Shown here piece by piece: positions 1 to 9,030 of a stretch of DNA of 64,000 nucleotides; position 1 is the first letter of the stretch; each line of letters opens with the position of its first letter. The position numbers were made by a program, and so were the translations under genes. Under the pieces are notes generated by a model, which had not been told where the DNA came from, did no database searches, and saw only the letters and a program-made list of their open reading frames with translations. This DNA comes from Tsukamurella sp. TY48 (GTDB lineage: Bacteria; Actinomycetota; Actinomycetes; Mycobacteriales; Mycobacteriaceae): the NCBI RefSeq assembly GCF_019656655.1, contig NZ_BPMV01000002.1, positions 744,001-808,000 of the forward strand, in the 5' to 3' direction.

Positions 1-269
1 CCGCGGCGACGATCTTCTACACCCTCGCCGAGAAGTGGTCGGTGATCGATTCACTGTTCTACGCCGTATCCGTGGGGCTCCCGATGGGCAACGGCGATCT
101 CAACCCCACGACGACCCTGTCGAAGATCTTCACGCTGGTCTACGCCGTGCTGGTGGTGGGGCTGTTCGTGACGGTGGGCGGTTCCCTCGCGAGCTCGATC
201 GTGCAGAACAACACCGAGAAGGTCAGTCGGCTCAACAAGCGCGGCCAGGGCGATGAGCCGCAGGGCTGA
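1..269 (+). CDS. Two-TM potassium-channel-like protein, C-terminal part (5' end cut by window)
   Basis: Only the last 88 residues are visible, read in the frame that starts at base 3. They show a pore helix, a selectivity-filter-like stretch (residues PMGNGDLNP), then one hydrophobic helix (KIFTLVYAVLVVGLFV) and a short charged cytoplasmic tail. This is the layout of the ion channel 2 family (KcsA-like pore). The usual TVGYGD filter reads GNGD here, so ion selectivity is uncertain. The stop codon TGA directly abuts the stop of the convergent DUF456 gene with no spacer. The missing N-terminus would carry the first membrane helix and any regulatory domain. Fold call is fairly safe; potassium as substrate is inference. 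Confidence 0.7.
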   Translation, partial: AATIFYTLAEKWSVIDSLFYAVSVGLPMGNGDLNPTTTLSKIFTLVYAVLVVGLFVTVGGSLASSIVQNNTEKVSRLNKRGQGDEPQG

Positions 270-746
270 TCAGTTCAGCACGGCGAGCAACCAGATCCCC
301 ACGGCGCACAGCGCGCCGGCCAGTTCGATCAGGATGAGCAGTCCCGCGGCCTTGGTCGCGGCGATCGCCCCGGTCCAGCCCGCCCGAACGTCCTTGAGGC
401 GCACCGCTTCGGCGATGAAGGTGCCACCGATGAAGCCGATCAGCAGCCCGATCACGGGGATCACGAAGAACAGCACGATCCCACAGACGCCGCCCGCCAC
501 GAGCGACCACTTCCCCACCCCGGCCTTGGCCATGGTGCGGTGTCCCACGAAGTACTTGACCACCCACGCGATCACCATGCAGCCGAGCGCCGCGGCGAAG
601 ACGCCCCAGGCCGACCCGCCGGTGAAGATCGCCCAGATCAGGATGCCCAGCGCCACCAGGGTGGAACCCGGCAGCACCGGGATCACGATCCCCAACAGGC
701 CGACCACCATCAGCGCGACGACCGCGACGTACCCCCACGTATTCAC
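270..746 (-). CDS. DUF456 family membrane protein
   Basis: A 158-residue, very hydrophobic protein with about five membrane segments. It carries the glycine- and proline-rich hairpins typical of DUF456 (GIVIPVLPGSTLVALG near residues 19-34 and GLLIGFIGGTFIAEAV near 100-115). The family is widespread in bacteria and has no established biochemical role. Its stop codon touches the stop of the convergent channel gene. It stands alone upstream of the GNAT/ispG block, about 50 bases from the next gene, so a role in isoprenoid synthesis is not implied. Confidence 0.8.
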   Translation of the reverse strand: MNTWGYVAVVALMVVGLLGIVIPVLPGSTLVALGILIWAIFTGGSAWGVFAAALGCMVIAWVVKYFVGHRTMAKAGVGKWSLVAGGVCGIVLFFVIPVIGLLIGFIGGTFIAEAVRLKDVRAGWTGAIAATKAAGLLILIELAGALCAVGIWLLAVLN

Positions 747-796
747 GCACGAATAGTAAGGGCAAGGCGTTCTCTTACACGAGTGCCGTGACGCAC

Positions 797-1630
797 TCAG
801 GTCAACAGGACCGTGGCGAAGGTCGCGACCTGCTCGAATCCCACCCGCTCATAGGCGCGACGGGCCGGGGTGTTGAAGCTGTTGACGTACAGGCTGGGCA
901 CCCGCCCGGTGCGCCGCACCGCGTCGGCGACGGCCGCCGTTCCGGCACCGCCGAGACCCTGCCCCCGCAGGTCGGGCCGCACCCATACGCCCTGGATCTG
1001 TCCGACGGTGCGCGAAACGGCCCCGACCTCGGCCTTGAAGGCGACCTCGGGACCGTCGAAGAGCACGTACGCGCGGCCGCTGAGGATCGTGTTGGCGACG
1101 CGGCGGCGGTAGGCGCGGCCCCCGTCGCCCATGCGCGGGTCGATGCCGACCTCGGCGGTGAACATCGCGATCGACGCATCGAGGTAGCGGTCGAGCTCCG
1201 CCATCCGGGCGGGCCGGACACCGGTGTGCGGCGCGCGCGAAGGACCGGCCATGACCATCAACGGCTGCTCCTCGCGAACCTCCCGCGCCGGGCCCCACGA
1301 CGATTCGAGGTCCGACCACAGGGGCAGCACCAGCTCGGCGCGACCGACCACCGATGCGGCGGTGCGCGCACCGCGGCCCGCGCGGCCGGCGAAGTACCGC
1401 ATCGCATCGAGATCGCCGCGCAGCGGCATGAGGTTCGCCCCGGCGAAGCACAGGGCGGAGGAGGAATCGCGGTGCGACCACAGCTCGCCGCCGAGCGAAC
1501 CGGGATCGGTGCCGTACTCCTGGACGCGCCCGGCCACCATGCAGGCGGCCACCGGATCCGCATCGAGGACGGCCAGCACCTTGGGCAGATCCCGCGGCGG
1601 GACCGGCCTCTCGTGCAGCATCCTCAACAC
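797..1630 (-). CDS. GNAT-family N-acetyltransferase (Rv2867c type)
   Basis: 277 residues. The C-terminal half has the GNAT fold with acetyl-CoA-binding motif A (VWVRPDLRGQGLGGAG, about residues 217-232) and a closing NTPARRAYERVGF segment, both hallmarks of the superfamily. The N-terminal half looks like a second, degenerate GNAT-like domain, as in the mycobacterial protein beside gcpE. I chose the GTG at 1630 because a GAGGAG ribosome-binding site lies seven bases upstream. It follows ispG on the same strand after 33 bases, so it is probably the last gene of the dxr-rip1-ispG-GNAT operon. The acceptor substrate is unknown. Confidence 0.85.
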   Translation of the reverse strand: MLRMLHERPVPPRDLPKVLAVLDADPVAACMVAGRVQEYGTDPGSLGGELWSHRDSSSALCFAGANLMPLRGDLDAMRYFAGRAGRGARTAASVVGRAELVLPLWSDLESSWGPAREVREEQPLMVMAGPSRAPHTGVRPARMAELDRYLDASIAMFTAEVGIDPRMGDGGRAYRRRVANTILSGRAYVLFDGPEVAFKAEVGAVSRTVGQIQGVWVRPDLRGQGLGGAGTAAVADAVRRTGRVPSLYVNSFNTPARRAYERVGFEQVATFATVLLT

Positions 1631-1663
1631 GGGCGACTCCTCACGCTCTTCGCGACGGCCTAC

Positions 1664-2815
1664 CTAGGACACGGTGACCACGGGGGTACCGCTCCCCTCA
1701 CTATCCCCCGATTCCTCGGCGATCCGCAGGGCTTCCTCGATCAGGGTCTCCACGATCTGCGCCTCGGGCACCGTCTTGATCACCTCGCCCTTGACGAAGA
1801 TCTGGCCCTTGCCGTTGCCGGAGGCCACACCGAGGTCGGCCTCGCGGGCCTCGCCCGGACCGTTCACGACGCAGCCCATGACGGCCACGCGCAGCGGCAC
1901 CTCCATGCCCTCGAGCCCCGCGGAGACCTCGTTCGCGAGCTTGTAGACATCGACCTGGGCACGGCCGCAGGACGGGCAGGAGACGATCTCCAGCTTGCGG
2001 GGCCGCAGGTTCAGCGACTGCAGGATGGCATCGCCCACCTTGATCTCCTCGGCCGGCGGGGCCGAGAGGGAGACGCGGATGGTGTCGCCGATGCCCTCGG
2101 CGAGCAGGGCTCCGAAGGCGACGGAGCTCTTGATGGTGCCCTGGAAGGCGGGGCCGGCCTCGGTGACGCCGAGGTGCAGCGGGTAGTCGCACTGCGCGGC
2201 CAGCTGCCGGTAGGCCTCCACCATGATCACCGGATCGTTGTGCTTGACCGAGATCTTGATGTCGCCGAAGCCGTGCTCCTCGAACAGGCTCGCCTCCCAC
2301 AGCGCGGACTCGACCAGCGCCTCGGGGGTGGCCTTGCCGTACTTCTCCATCATCCGCTTGTCCAGCGAGCCCGCGTTCACGCCGATGCGGATCGGGATAC
2401 CGGCGTCACCGGCGGCCTTCGCGACCTCCTTGACGCGGCCGTCGAACTCCTTGATGTTGCCCGGGTTCACGCGCACCGCGGCGCAACCGGCGTCGATCGC
2501 GGCGAAGATGTACTTCGGCTGGAAGTGGATGTCCGCGATCACCGGGATGTTCGCCTTCTTGGCGATGATCGGCAGCGCGTCGGCGTCCTCCTGCCGCGGG
2601 CAGGCCACGCGCACCATGTCGCAGCCGGACGCGGTGAGCTCGGCGATCTGCTGCAGCGTGGCGTTCACGTCGTGGGTCTTGGTGGTGCACATGGACTGCA
2701 CCGAGATGGGGCTGTCGCTGCCGACGCCGACTCCGCCCACGTTGAGCTGGCGGGTCTTGCGGCGGGGTGCGAGCGTCGGGGCCGGGGCTGCCGGCATTCC
2801 CAAACCTACGGACAT
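1664..2815 (-). CDS. ispG: 4-hydroxy-3-methylbut-2-en-1-yl diphosphate synthase (IspG/GcpE)
   Basis: 383 residues. IspG converts methylerythritol cyclodiphosphate to HMBPP in the MEP isoprenoid pathway using a [4Fe-4S] cluster. The cluster ligands are visible: two cysteines in SCPSCGR and one in [12 protein letters not shown], whose following Glu is the usual fourth ligand. The TIM-barrel half carries ADIHFQPKY and RVNPGNI. The open frame runs further upstream, but ATG at 2815 is preceded by GGAGAAG and gives the family's normal length and N-terminus. Another MEP enzyme, dxr, lies two genes upstream, with rip1 between them, the arrangement known from mycobacteria. Confidence 0.96.
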   Translation of the reverse strand: MSVGLGMPAAPAPTLAPRRKTRQLNVGGVGVGSDSPISVQSMCTTKTHDVNATLQQIAELTASGCDMVRVACPRQEDADALPIIAKKANIPVIADIHFQPKYIFAAIDAGCAAVRVNPGNIKEFDGRVKEVAKAAGDAGIPIRIGVNAGSLDKRMMEKYGKATPEALVESALWEASLFEEHGFGDIKISVKHNDPVIMVEAYRQLAAQCDYPLHLGVTEAGPAFQGTIKSSVAFGALLAEGIGDTIRVSLSAPPAEEIKVGDAILQSLNLRPRKLEIVSCPSCGRAQVDVYKLANEVSAGLEGMEVPLRVAVMGCVVNGPGEAREADLGVASGNGKGQIFVKGEVIKTVPEAQIVETLIEEALRIAEESGDSEGSGTPVVTVS

Positions 2816-2832
2816 GTGCTGCTTCTCCGGTT

Positions 2833-4071
2833 TCAGTTGAAGAGCTTGATGGGATTGACGATGTCGGCTGTGAGGACGAGCAACATGTACCCGCCCGCGA
2901 GCGCCAGGACGACGTACGTCAGCGGCGCGAGCTTCATGTAGTCGACGGGGCCGCCCTTGCGGCCGGTGACCAGGTCGCGGAGCTTCTCGAAGATCACCAC
3001 CGCCATGTGGCCACCGTCGAACGGGGGCACCGGCAGCAGGTTGATCAGGCCGAGCATGAGGTTGAGGCCGGCGAGCAGCAGGAAGAACACCTGCCACATA
3101 TCGCGCTCGGCCACCTCGCCACCGATCATCGCCGCGCCCACCATGGACTGCGGGGTGTCGAGGCCGCGCTTCTCGCCCTTGATCGCGTCGATCAGGGCCG
3201 GCACCTTCTGCGGCAGCTGGCCGATCGCGACCACGGTCTTCTGACCGAGGTCGAGGGTGAACGCCGCGGTGCCGCCGATCGCCGTGAGCGGGTTGTAGTG
3301 GTTCGTCACACCGAGCGTCCCCACCGTGATGCCGATGGTGGGCCCGGTGACCTCGGCGAAGTCCTTACCGTCGGGGGTCGACCGCCACTTCTTGGAGATG
3401 ATGGGATCGACGGTGATCGTCTGGTCCCGGCCGTCCCGGACGATGCCGAGGGCGATCGGCCCGGAGGCCTTCTGCAGGGCGTCGAACACAGTCTCAGCGT
3501 TCACGGGAGTGCCGTTGACCGAGGCGATGACGTCGCCGAACTGCAGGCCCGCCTGCGCTGCCGGGCTGGGCTTGCACTCGCCGATCGGCTGGCCGGGCTT
3601 ACCCTCCGGCGTCGGTTTGGTCGTGGCTTCGGCGACGCAGCCGGTGCCGGCGACGGCCGCCTGCGCGGGGGTGTTGATGGCGGGGAGGCCGGACACCACG
3701 GCGACGCCGTAGATCAGGACGATCCCGAGGACGAAGTTCATCGCCGGTCCGGCGAACAGCACGAACAGCCGCTTCCACGCGGCCTGCTTGTACATCGCCT
3801 TCTCCTGCTCGACGGGCGTCTTCAGCTCGTCCATCAGCGTCATTCCGGCGATATCGCAGAAGCCGCCCAGAGGCAGCGCTTTGACCCCGTACTCGATCCC
3901 GTCCGGGCCCTTCGGGCGCCGGGTCGACCACAGCGTGGGCCCGAAGCCCACGAAGTAGCGCCGCACCTTCATCCCCGTGGCCTGTGCGGCCCACATGTGC
4001 CCGCACTCGTGCCACGCGATCGAGGCGAGGATGCACAGCGCGAACGCCGCGATACCCAGGCCATACATCAT
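2833..4071 (-). CDS. rip1: Site-2 intramembrane zinc metalloprotease (Rip1/RseP family)
   Basis: 412 residues. The first helix carries the zinc-binding HExxH as HECGH (residues 21-25). The C-terminal region has the partner motif [12 protein letters not shown], which supplies the aspartate ligand. A PDZ-like domain (residues about 160-270, containing [17 protein letters not shown]) sits between membrane segments, as in Rip1 of M. tuberculosis and RseP of E. coli. These proteases cut membrane-bound anti-sigma factors within the bilayer after a first cleavage outside. Position between dxr and ispG copies the mycobacterial order. Which anti-sigma factors it cuts here cannot be read from the sequence. 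Confidence 0.93.
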   Translation of the reverse strand: MMYGLGIAAFALCILASIAWHECGHMWAAQATGMKVRRYFVGFGPTLWSTRRPKGPDGIEYGVKALPLGGFCDIAGMTLMDELKTPVEQEKAMYKQAAWKRLFVLFAGPAMNFVLGIVLIYGVAVVSGLPAINTPAQAAVAGTGCVAEATTKPTPEGKPGQPIGECKPSPAAQAGLQFGDVIASVNGTPVNAETVFDALQKASGPIALGIVRDGRDQTITVDPIISKKWRSTPDGKDFAEVTGPTIGITVGTLGVTNHYNPLTAIGGTAAFTLDLGQKTVVAIGQLPQKVPALIDAIKGEKRGLDTPQSMVGAAMIGGEVAERDMWQVFFLLLAGLNLMLGLINLLPVPPFDGGHMAVVIFEKLRDLVTGRKGGPVDYMKLAPLTYVVLALAGGYMLLVLTADIVNPIKLFN

Positions 4072-4159
4072 GGCGTCCAGAATACCGGGGCGCGGCAGTG
4101 GTGCGGACCACGTGATCGGCGCTTCCGCTCAGGGCCGAATCCGTGGCCCTCGGGCCGGG

Positions 4160-5302
4160 TCAGGCGAGGCCGACGAGCGTCGCCGCACGGGCGCGCGCCC
4201 ACTCCTCCGCGGCGAGCACATCGGCCACGTCGCGCGGCTCGGCCTGCCACTGCGCACCGTCGGACACCACCTGCGCGACGGTGTCGACGATGGCGAGGAA
4301 GGACGTGCGTCCGTCGAGGAAGGCCTGGGCGACCACCTCGTTGGCGGCGTTGAAGACCGCGGTCAGGCTGCCGCCCCGGGTGCCGGCATCGCGGGCGACG
4401 GCGATCGCGGGAAAGGTCTCGTCGTCCACGGGGGCGAAGGTCCAGGTGTGCGCCTGGGTGAAATCACAGGCCACGGACGCGCCGGGGACGCGATCGGGCC
4501 AGCCCAGCGCCAGCGCGATCGGCAGCTTCATCGACGGCGGCGAGGCCTTGGCGATGGTGGCGCCGTCGACGAAGGTGACCATCGAGTGCACCACGGACTG
4601 CCGGTGCACGGTCACGTCGATGCGGTCGTAGGGCACGCCGAACAGCAGGTGCGCCTCGATCACCTCGAGCGCCTTGTTCACCAGCGTGGCGGAGTTCAGG
4701 GTGATCATCTGCCCCATCGACCAGGTGGGGTGCTGCGCAGCCTGCGCGGGTGTGACATCGGCCAGTTCCGCCCGGGTGCGGCCGAAGAACGGGCCACCGG
4801 ACGCGGTGAGGATCAGCCGGTCGACCTCGGCGGCCGTACCGCCGCGCAGGCACTGGGCGATGGCCGAGTGCTCGGAGTCGACGGGCACGATCTGGCCGGG
4901 CGCGGCGCGCCCCAGCACCAGCGAACCGCCGGCGACGAGGGATTCCTTGTTGGCCAGCGCGAGCCGCGCGCCGCTGTCGAGTGCGGCCAAGGTCGGGCCG
5001 AGACCGAGGCTGCCGACCACGCCGTTGAGCACCACATGGGCCTCGACCGTCTCCACCAGGCGGGTCATGGCGTCCGGGCCCGTCAGCGCGCCGTCGAAGG
5101 AGCCGGCGCGGGAGGCATCGGCGATGCCGATCCGGGCGCCGTCGATTCCGGTCGCGCGGGCCTGCTGCGCGAGCAACTCGGGGTTGCCGCCGCCGGCACC
5201 GAGCCCGACCACCTCGAACCGGTCCGGGTTCTCGGCGATCACCTCCAGCGCCTGGGTGCCGATGGAGCCGGTGCTGCCGAGGATGAGGACGCGGGTGGTC
5301 AC
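4160..5302 (-). CDS. dxr: 1-deoxy-D-xylulose 5-phosphate reductoisomerase (Dxr/IspC)
   Basis: 380 residues from the GTG at 5302. Dxr makes MEP from DXP using NADPH and a divalent metal. The N-terminal NADPH-binding loop GSTGSIGTQ begins seven residues after the start, which is where the family has it. The catalytic core shows [19 protein letters not shown] and the substrate-binding [16 protein letters not shown]. The open frame extends about 90 residues upstream, but that part is arginine/proline-rich and unlike Dxr. A GAGG lies only two bases before the GTG, so the exact start is moderately sure. It heads a minus-strand operon with rip1, ispG and the GNAT gene. Confidence 0.95.
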   Translation of the reverse strand: MTTRVLILGSTGSIGTQALEVIAENPDRFEVVGLGAGGGNPELLAQQARATGIDGARIGIADASRAGSFDGALTGPDAMTRLVETVEAHVVLNGVVGSLGLGPTLAALDSGARLALANKESLVAGGSLVLGRAAPGQIVPVDSEHSAIAQCLRGGTAAEVDRLILTASGGPFFGRTRAELADVTPAQAAQHPTWSMGQMITLNSATLVNKALEVIEAHLLFGVPYDRIDVTVHRQSVVHSMVTFVDGATIAKASPPSMKLPIALALGWPDRVPGASVACDFTQAHTWTFAPVDDETFPAIAVARDAGTRGGSLTAVFNAANEVVAQAFLDGRTSFLAIVDTVAQVVSDGAQWQAEPRDVADVLAAEEWARARAATLVGLA

Positions 5303-5359
5303 CGCCTCAGCGTATCGGCGCTCACTCGGGGCCCGACGGTCCGCCACTCCTCGCCATGC

Positions 5360-5378
5360 ACAGGCCAGGCTAACCTTG
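5360..5378 (+). promoter_or_regulatory. Candidate IdeR/DtxR iron box
   Basis: The 19 bases acaggccaggctaaccttg match 13 of 19 positions of the actinobacterial iron box TTAGGTTAGGCTAACCTAA, with a perfect right half (AGGCTAACCT). It lies 35 bases upstream of the siderophore-interacting protein gene, in the spacer that separates it from the divergent dxr. Iron-loaded IdeR normally represses siderophore genes through such sites, so the downstream gene is probably induced by iron starvation. The left half is degenerate. Confidence 0.6.
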
Positions 5379-5412
5379 TGAAGTACGGAATCCCGACGAA
5401 AGGCCCGCCACG

Positions 5413-7245
5413 ATGGCCAGCACTCTCCGCGACGGCGCGGTGTTCCCGATCTGCCTGCGCGAATTCGACGTGCTCCGCGTGACCGATGTGACGCCGGGGA
5501 TGCGACGCATCGTGGTCGGCGGCCCGGCGATGGATACGCACGTCCGGGACGGGGTGGAGCTGCCACCGGTACGCAGCACCGGTTTCGACGACGACGTCAA
5601 GGTGCTCCTCCCCGATCTGCACACCGGCGAGTTCCCGTTCGAGGTGCCGAAGAACACCGATCAGGGCCGCGTGGACTGGACCGACGGGTCGTTCGAGCAC
5701 GCCCGCACGTACACGGTGCGCGAGATCGACGCCGACGCCGGCGAGATGAGCATCGACTTCGTCCTGCACGGCACCGGCCTGGCCGCCACATGGGCCCGGC
5801 GGGCCGAGGTGGGTTCGAAGGTGCTCATCGCCGGGCCGAAGCACTCCGCCGCGCTCCCCCGCGATGTGGACTGGCTCCTGCTGGGCGGCGACGAGACCGC
5901 GCTGCCGGCCATCGGGCGCTGCCTGGAACTGCTGCCCCCGGGGTTCAAGGCCACCGCGATCATCGAGGTCGCCGAGCCCGCGCACCGGCAGGAGCTGCGG
6001 ACGCAGGGCGATGTGGAGTTCGTCTGGCTGTACCGCTCGGAGTCGGGCGGGCAGTCGCGCATGGTCGAGACGGTGCAGCAGGCGCGGTGGCGCGGCGAGC
6101 GCCCGTACCTGTGGGTGGCGGGCGAGACGCTGACGATCAAGCCGCTGCGGCGCTGGGCGAAGAACGACAAGGGGCTGGACAAGGATCGGGTGGAGATCAC
6201 CGGGTACTGGCGCCACCGCGAGGTGGCGACGGTCGAGGGCGACGCGGAGCTCGTGGACACCAGCCAGGATCAGAACCTCGCCTCCGAGATCCACGAGCTC
6301 ACGGAGCTGTTGCCGCCGTTCGCGATCCGCGCCGGCGTGACCCTCGGCATCTTCGCCGCGATCGACGAGGGCGCCACCACGGCGTCGGCGATCGCCACCG
6401 CCTGCGGGACCGATCCCGCGGCCACCGAGAAGCTGCTGCGGCATCTGGCGCTGCTGGAGTTCGTGACGCGGGACGGGTCCGGCTACGCGCTGACGGCGCG
6501 CGGCGAGCTGCTCACCGACCCCGACGAGATCCTGCCGGGGAGCCTGCACAACGACCGCCTGCGCACGCGCCTCGACCTGCCCTTCACGCGGCTCGTCGAC
6601 GCCGTCCGCACCGGCCGGGCCGTCCCGTTCGAGGGCGGCACGCTGCGCGAGGCGCGCCGGACCGACGACGACCTGGCCGAACAGCTGCACGCCCACGCCA
6701 CGCGCTGGGCCACCTATCGCGCGCCCGCCCTCCCGGAGGCGATCGATTTCGCGGCGATCCGCACCGTGGCCGTCTTCGGCGACGGCGCCGGGGTGTACGC
6801 GGACAACCTCGCCCGGCTGCTCCCCGACGTGTCGGCGACCCTGATCGGGATGCCGAGCACGGTGGAGCGCGAGTACGCGGTCGTGGCCCCCGAGCGTCGC
6901 GCGCGCGTGACCGCCGCGCCCGCAACGGTCTTCGCGCCGCTGCCGCAGCGGTACGACCTCGTCCTCGGCATCGACTTCCTGGAGACACTCCCGGACGCGG
7001 ACGCGCGCCTACTGCTCTCGACCTTGCGCGGCAGCGCCGGGACGGTGGCCTTCGTCGGTGACGTGCTCAATCCGGAGACCACGGACGATCACGAGACCGA
7101 GGCCGATCTGCGGGCACTGTGCCTGCACGGCGGCGGCGTGCGCACCGCCGACGAGATCGCCGCGCTGGCCGACGATGCCGCGCACCGGATCGCGCCGCTC
7201 GGCTGGGGAACCTTCGTCGTCGAGTTCGACGGGACGCCCGCCTGA
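5413..7245 (+). CDS. Siderophore-interacting FAD/NAD(P)H reductase fused to a methyltransferase-like domain
   Basis: 610 residues. The first ~280 form a ViuB/SIP-type ferric-siderophore reductase: the flavin-binding RxYT motif appears as RTYT (in HARTYTVRE), the nicotinamide-binding site as [12 protein letters not shown], and the domain ends with GYWRHRE. Such enzymes reduce ferric siderophores in the cytoplasm to release iron. The last ~310 residues start with a winged-helix part ([16 protein letters not shown], about 310) followed by a Rossmann-like part resembling dimeric O-methyltransferases. Its SAM loop reads VFGDGAG instead of a canonical GxGxG, so it may not methylate. The ATG has AAGG about nine bases upstream and an iron box in front. 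Confidence 0.82.
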   Translation: MASTLRDGAVFPICLREFDVLRVTDVTPGMRRIVVGGPAMDTHVRDGVELPPVRSTGFDDDVKVLLPDLHTGEFPFEVPKNTDQGRVDWTDGSFEHARTYTVREIDADAGEMSIDFVLHGTGLAATWARRAEVGSKVLIAGPKHSAALPRDVDWLLLGGDETALPAIGRCLELLPPGFKATAIIEVAEPAHRQELRTQGDVEFVWLYRSESGGQSRMVETVQQARWRGERPYLWVAGETLTIKPLRRWAKNDKGLDKDRVEITGYWRHREVATVEGDAELVDTSQDQNLASEIHELTELLPPFAIRAGVTLGIFAAIDEGATTASAIATACGTDPAATEKLLRHLALLEFVTRDGSGYALTARGELLTDPDEILPGSLHNDRLRTRLDLPFTRLVDAVRTGRAVPFEGGTLREARRTDDDLAEQLHAHATRWATYRAPALPEAIDFAAIRTVAVFGDGAGVYADNLARLLPDVSATLIGMPSTVEREYAVVAPERRARVTAAPATVFAPLPQRYDLVLGIDFLETLPDADARLLLSTLRGSAGTVAFVGDVLNPETTDDHETEADLRALCLHGGGVRTADEIAALADDAAHRIAPLGWGTFVVEFDGTPA

Positions 7246-7265
7246 GCCTCCGGGTACTCGTTTCC

Positions 7266-7289
7266 CATCGCAACGGCTACGCTGCGATG
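7266..7289. promoter_or_regulatory. Inverted repeat abutting the DUF1707 start codon
   Basis: CATCGCA, ten spacer bases, then TGCGATG, ending one base before the ATG of the DUF1707 gene. Position and symmetry fit a protein-binding operator or an RNA hairpin over the ribosome-binding region. There is no poly-T, so it is unlikely to be a terminator of the upstream gene. No regulator is implicated. Confidence 0.35.
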
Positions 7290-7290
7290 C

Positions 7291-8274
7291 ATGTCGGAAA
7301 ACTTCGACTCCAACGAACGTGAATTCGGCGGTGCGGGCAAGCGCGCCCGCGACGCCGATCGCGAGGAGGTCATGGGCCTGCTCGACAGCGCCCTGTCCGA
7401 CGGTCAGCTCGACGGTGCCGAACATCGCGACCGGGTCGCCACCGCCCTGCGCGCGAGCACGCTCGGCGAGCTCACCGGCCTCGTCGACGATCTGCAGGTC
7501 GCGGCTCCCTCGTTCCTCGCACCACCCACGGACCGCCCGGCGACACCCGCCCGGGTGACGCCGTCCGCACCCGTACCCGCGCCTGCGAAACCGCCGTCGA
7601 CGAAGGTCACACGGGCGGAATCGTCCGTCGACTCGACCACCTCCACCGCGCTCATCTTCGTGGTCGTGATCGTCCTCACCGCCGTGCTCATCGGGGGCGT
7701 CGCGAAGGCGATGAACGACTCGAGCGGAGGAACGTTCGGCGATGGGGGCCCTCAGTGGTCCCGGATCTGCGACAGCGAGGGCAAGAACTGCCGCGACCAG
7801 AACGGCAGGGCCGTGCCCGATGATCCACCCGCGAAGAAGCCGCCGGAGCCCGTGGCCGGTGTGCGCCTGGTCGGCAATCCGATGGCGTCGACGAACATCC
7901 GCGCCGTCTACGAGTCGATGACCACCGCACTGAAACCGGTGGCGGTCGTCTCGCTGACGATCGACCAGTGGGGCCCCGTGGCCACGCTCGCCCTCCCCGA
8001 CGATCCCGAGAACCTCGAAACCTGGGTGCTCCGCGACGGTATGTGGAGATACTCCTTCGACCTGCGCAATCAGACCGGCGCCCGGTTCGCACCCGATGTG
8101 ATGAACCTCGACGCCATCACCACTGCGATCGCCGATGCGCCCGGAATCACCCGGACGGTCCGCGAGCCGACCAGAGTCGCGTTCGCGGCGACGGCGGTCA
8201 CGATCGACTACACCGGACCGGCGGGCACGAGCTCGACCCTGATCCTGGCGCCGGACGGCACCGTCGTTCCGTGA
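7291..8274 (+). CDS. DUF1707 (SHOCT-like) domain membrane protein
   Basis: 327 residues. Residues 18-70 form a DUF1707 module (RDADREEVMGLLDSALSDGQ, then EHRDRVATALRASTLGEL and VDDLQ), a short helical domain common in actinobacterial membrane proteins. A proline/alanine linker leads to one membrane helix (about 112-133, ALIFVVVIVLTAVLIGG). The remaining ~190 residues lie outside the membrane and look like a small alpha/beta domain in two related halves, with two close cysteines (CDSEGKNC). The function is unknown. It is monocistronic: the next gene on this strand starts 439 bases on, and the convergent DUF952 gene ends one base away. Confidence 0.72.
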   Translation: MSENFDSNEREFGGAGKRARDADREEVMGLLDSALSDGQLDGAEHRDRVATALRASTLGELTGLVDDLQVAAPSFLAPPTDRPATPARVTPSAPVPAPAKPPSTKVTRAESSVDSTTSTALIFVVVIVLTAVLIGGVAKAMNDSSGGTFGDGGPQWSRICDSEGKNCRDQNGRAVPDDPPAKKPPEPVAGVRLVGNPMASTNIRAVYESMTTALKPVAVVSLTIDQWGPVATLALPDDPENLETWVLRDGMWRYSFDLRNQTGARFAPDVMNLDAITTAIADAPGITRTVREPTRVAFAATAVTIDYTGPAGTSSTLILAPDGTVVP

Positions 8275-8275
8275 C

Positions 8276-8587
8276 CTAGTCGATCCGCGCGGTCCCGGTC
8301 ACCGCGGACACGGGGATCGGGCCGTAGATGTGCGGGAACAGCTCGTCGACGCCCGGGGCGGGCGGCTCGTACCGCACATCGAGGCCCGTCGGATCGATGG
8401 AGAGCAGGACGAGATCGGACGCGGGAACGTCGGCGTAGAACCGCTCCCGCACGCCGCGCCACTGCTCGGCGGTGGAGGCGTGGATGAATCCGACGTCGGC
8501 GAGCGACGCGCCGCGGGTCGACATCGTGTATTCGCCGGCGGCCTGAGCGGTATCCCAGTCGGTGACGAAGGCGAGGTGGAAGATCAC
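8276..8587 (-). CDS. DUF952 family protein
   Basis: 103 residues from GTG 8587, ending one base after the convergent DUF1707 gene. The N-terminal IFHLAFVTDWDTAQ, the central GFIHASTAEQW and the C-terminal FPHIYGPIPVSAV segments are characteristic of DUF952 proteins, small cytoplasmic proteins with an ADP-ribosyltransferase-like fold in some analyses. The frame stays open upstream, but the family starts at this point. No function is established. Confidence 0.8.
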   Translation of the reverse strand: MIFHLAFVTDWDTAQAAGEYTMSTRGASLADVGFIHASTAEQWRGVRERFYADVPASDLVLLSIDPTGLDVRYEPPAPGVDELFPHIYGPIPVSAVTGTARID

Positions 8588-8712
8588 CCGTCCGACGCTA
8601 CCGGTGATTTGCGGCGCCCCTGATACGACAGCCGGTCGTAGCGGGATAGGATTCGTACATATCCCGGGGCTCAGCCTCCCGGGCGGCAGGCAGCGACGAA
8701 GGAGAACGCGCA

Positions 8713-8976
8713 GTGGCAACCACCGACCTGGAGCGTCAGCAGAGCAATTCGACGGTCGACGAGGCCGACGTGCCCTCGAAGGACTGGGGCTGGAGCGGCA
8801 ACGCGCCGAACGCCGCCCGCGTCGCCGGCGTGCTGTTCGCGCTGCTCCTGCTGGGCATGACCATCGGCAACCACCCCGGCAAGACCGAGGACATCTGGCT
8901 GGTCGGCTTCGCCGTGGCCATCCTGGGTGCCATCGTGATCAACTGGTACTCCAGCCGCGGCAAGTGGAAGAACTGA
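8713..8976 (+). CDS. DUF2631 family small membrane protein (Rv2876 type)
   Basis: 87 residues from a GTG preceded by AAGGAG. The hydrophilic N-terminus contains the family signature DWGWSG; two helices follow (VAGVLFALLLLGMTIG and IWLVGFAVAILGAIVI) and a basic tail. DUF2631 proteins are confined to mycolic-acid actinobacteria and sit near rlmN/cdsA, as in M. tuberculosis. A strong hairpin terminator follows the stop codon, so the gene is transcribed alone. No function is known. Confidence 0.85.
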   Translation: MATTDLERQQSNSTVDEADVPSKDWGWSGNAPNAARVAGVLFALLLLGMTIGNHPGKTEDIWLVGFAVAILGAIVINWYSSRGKWKN

Positions 8977-9000
8977 GCTAGCCGCCCCGTTCCACCCGAG

Positions 9001-9030
9001 AACGCCTGACCCGCCGGGTCAGGCGTTTTC
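9001..9030 (+). terminator. Intrinsic terminator after the DUF2631 gene
   Basis: A perfect 12-base-pair stem AACGCCTGACCC / GGGTCAGGCGTT with a three-base loop, followed on the plus strand by TTCTTC. The right arm overlaps the last codons of rlmN on the opposite strand. On the minus strand no T-run follows, so it should mainly stop plus-strand transcription. Confidence 0.85.

Noticed and set aside
788-2941. Long plus-strand open frame of 717 codons across the GNAT/ispG region
   Set aside because: It is antisense to clearly recognisable GNAT and ispG genes, has a His/Gly/Arg-rich shadow composition and matches no family.
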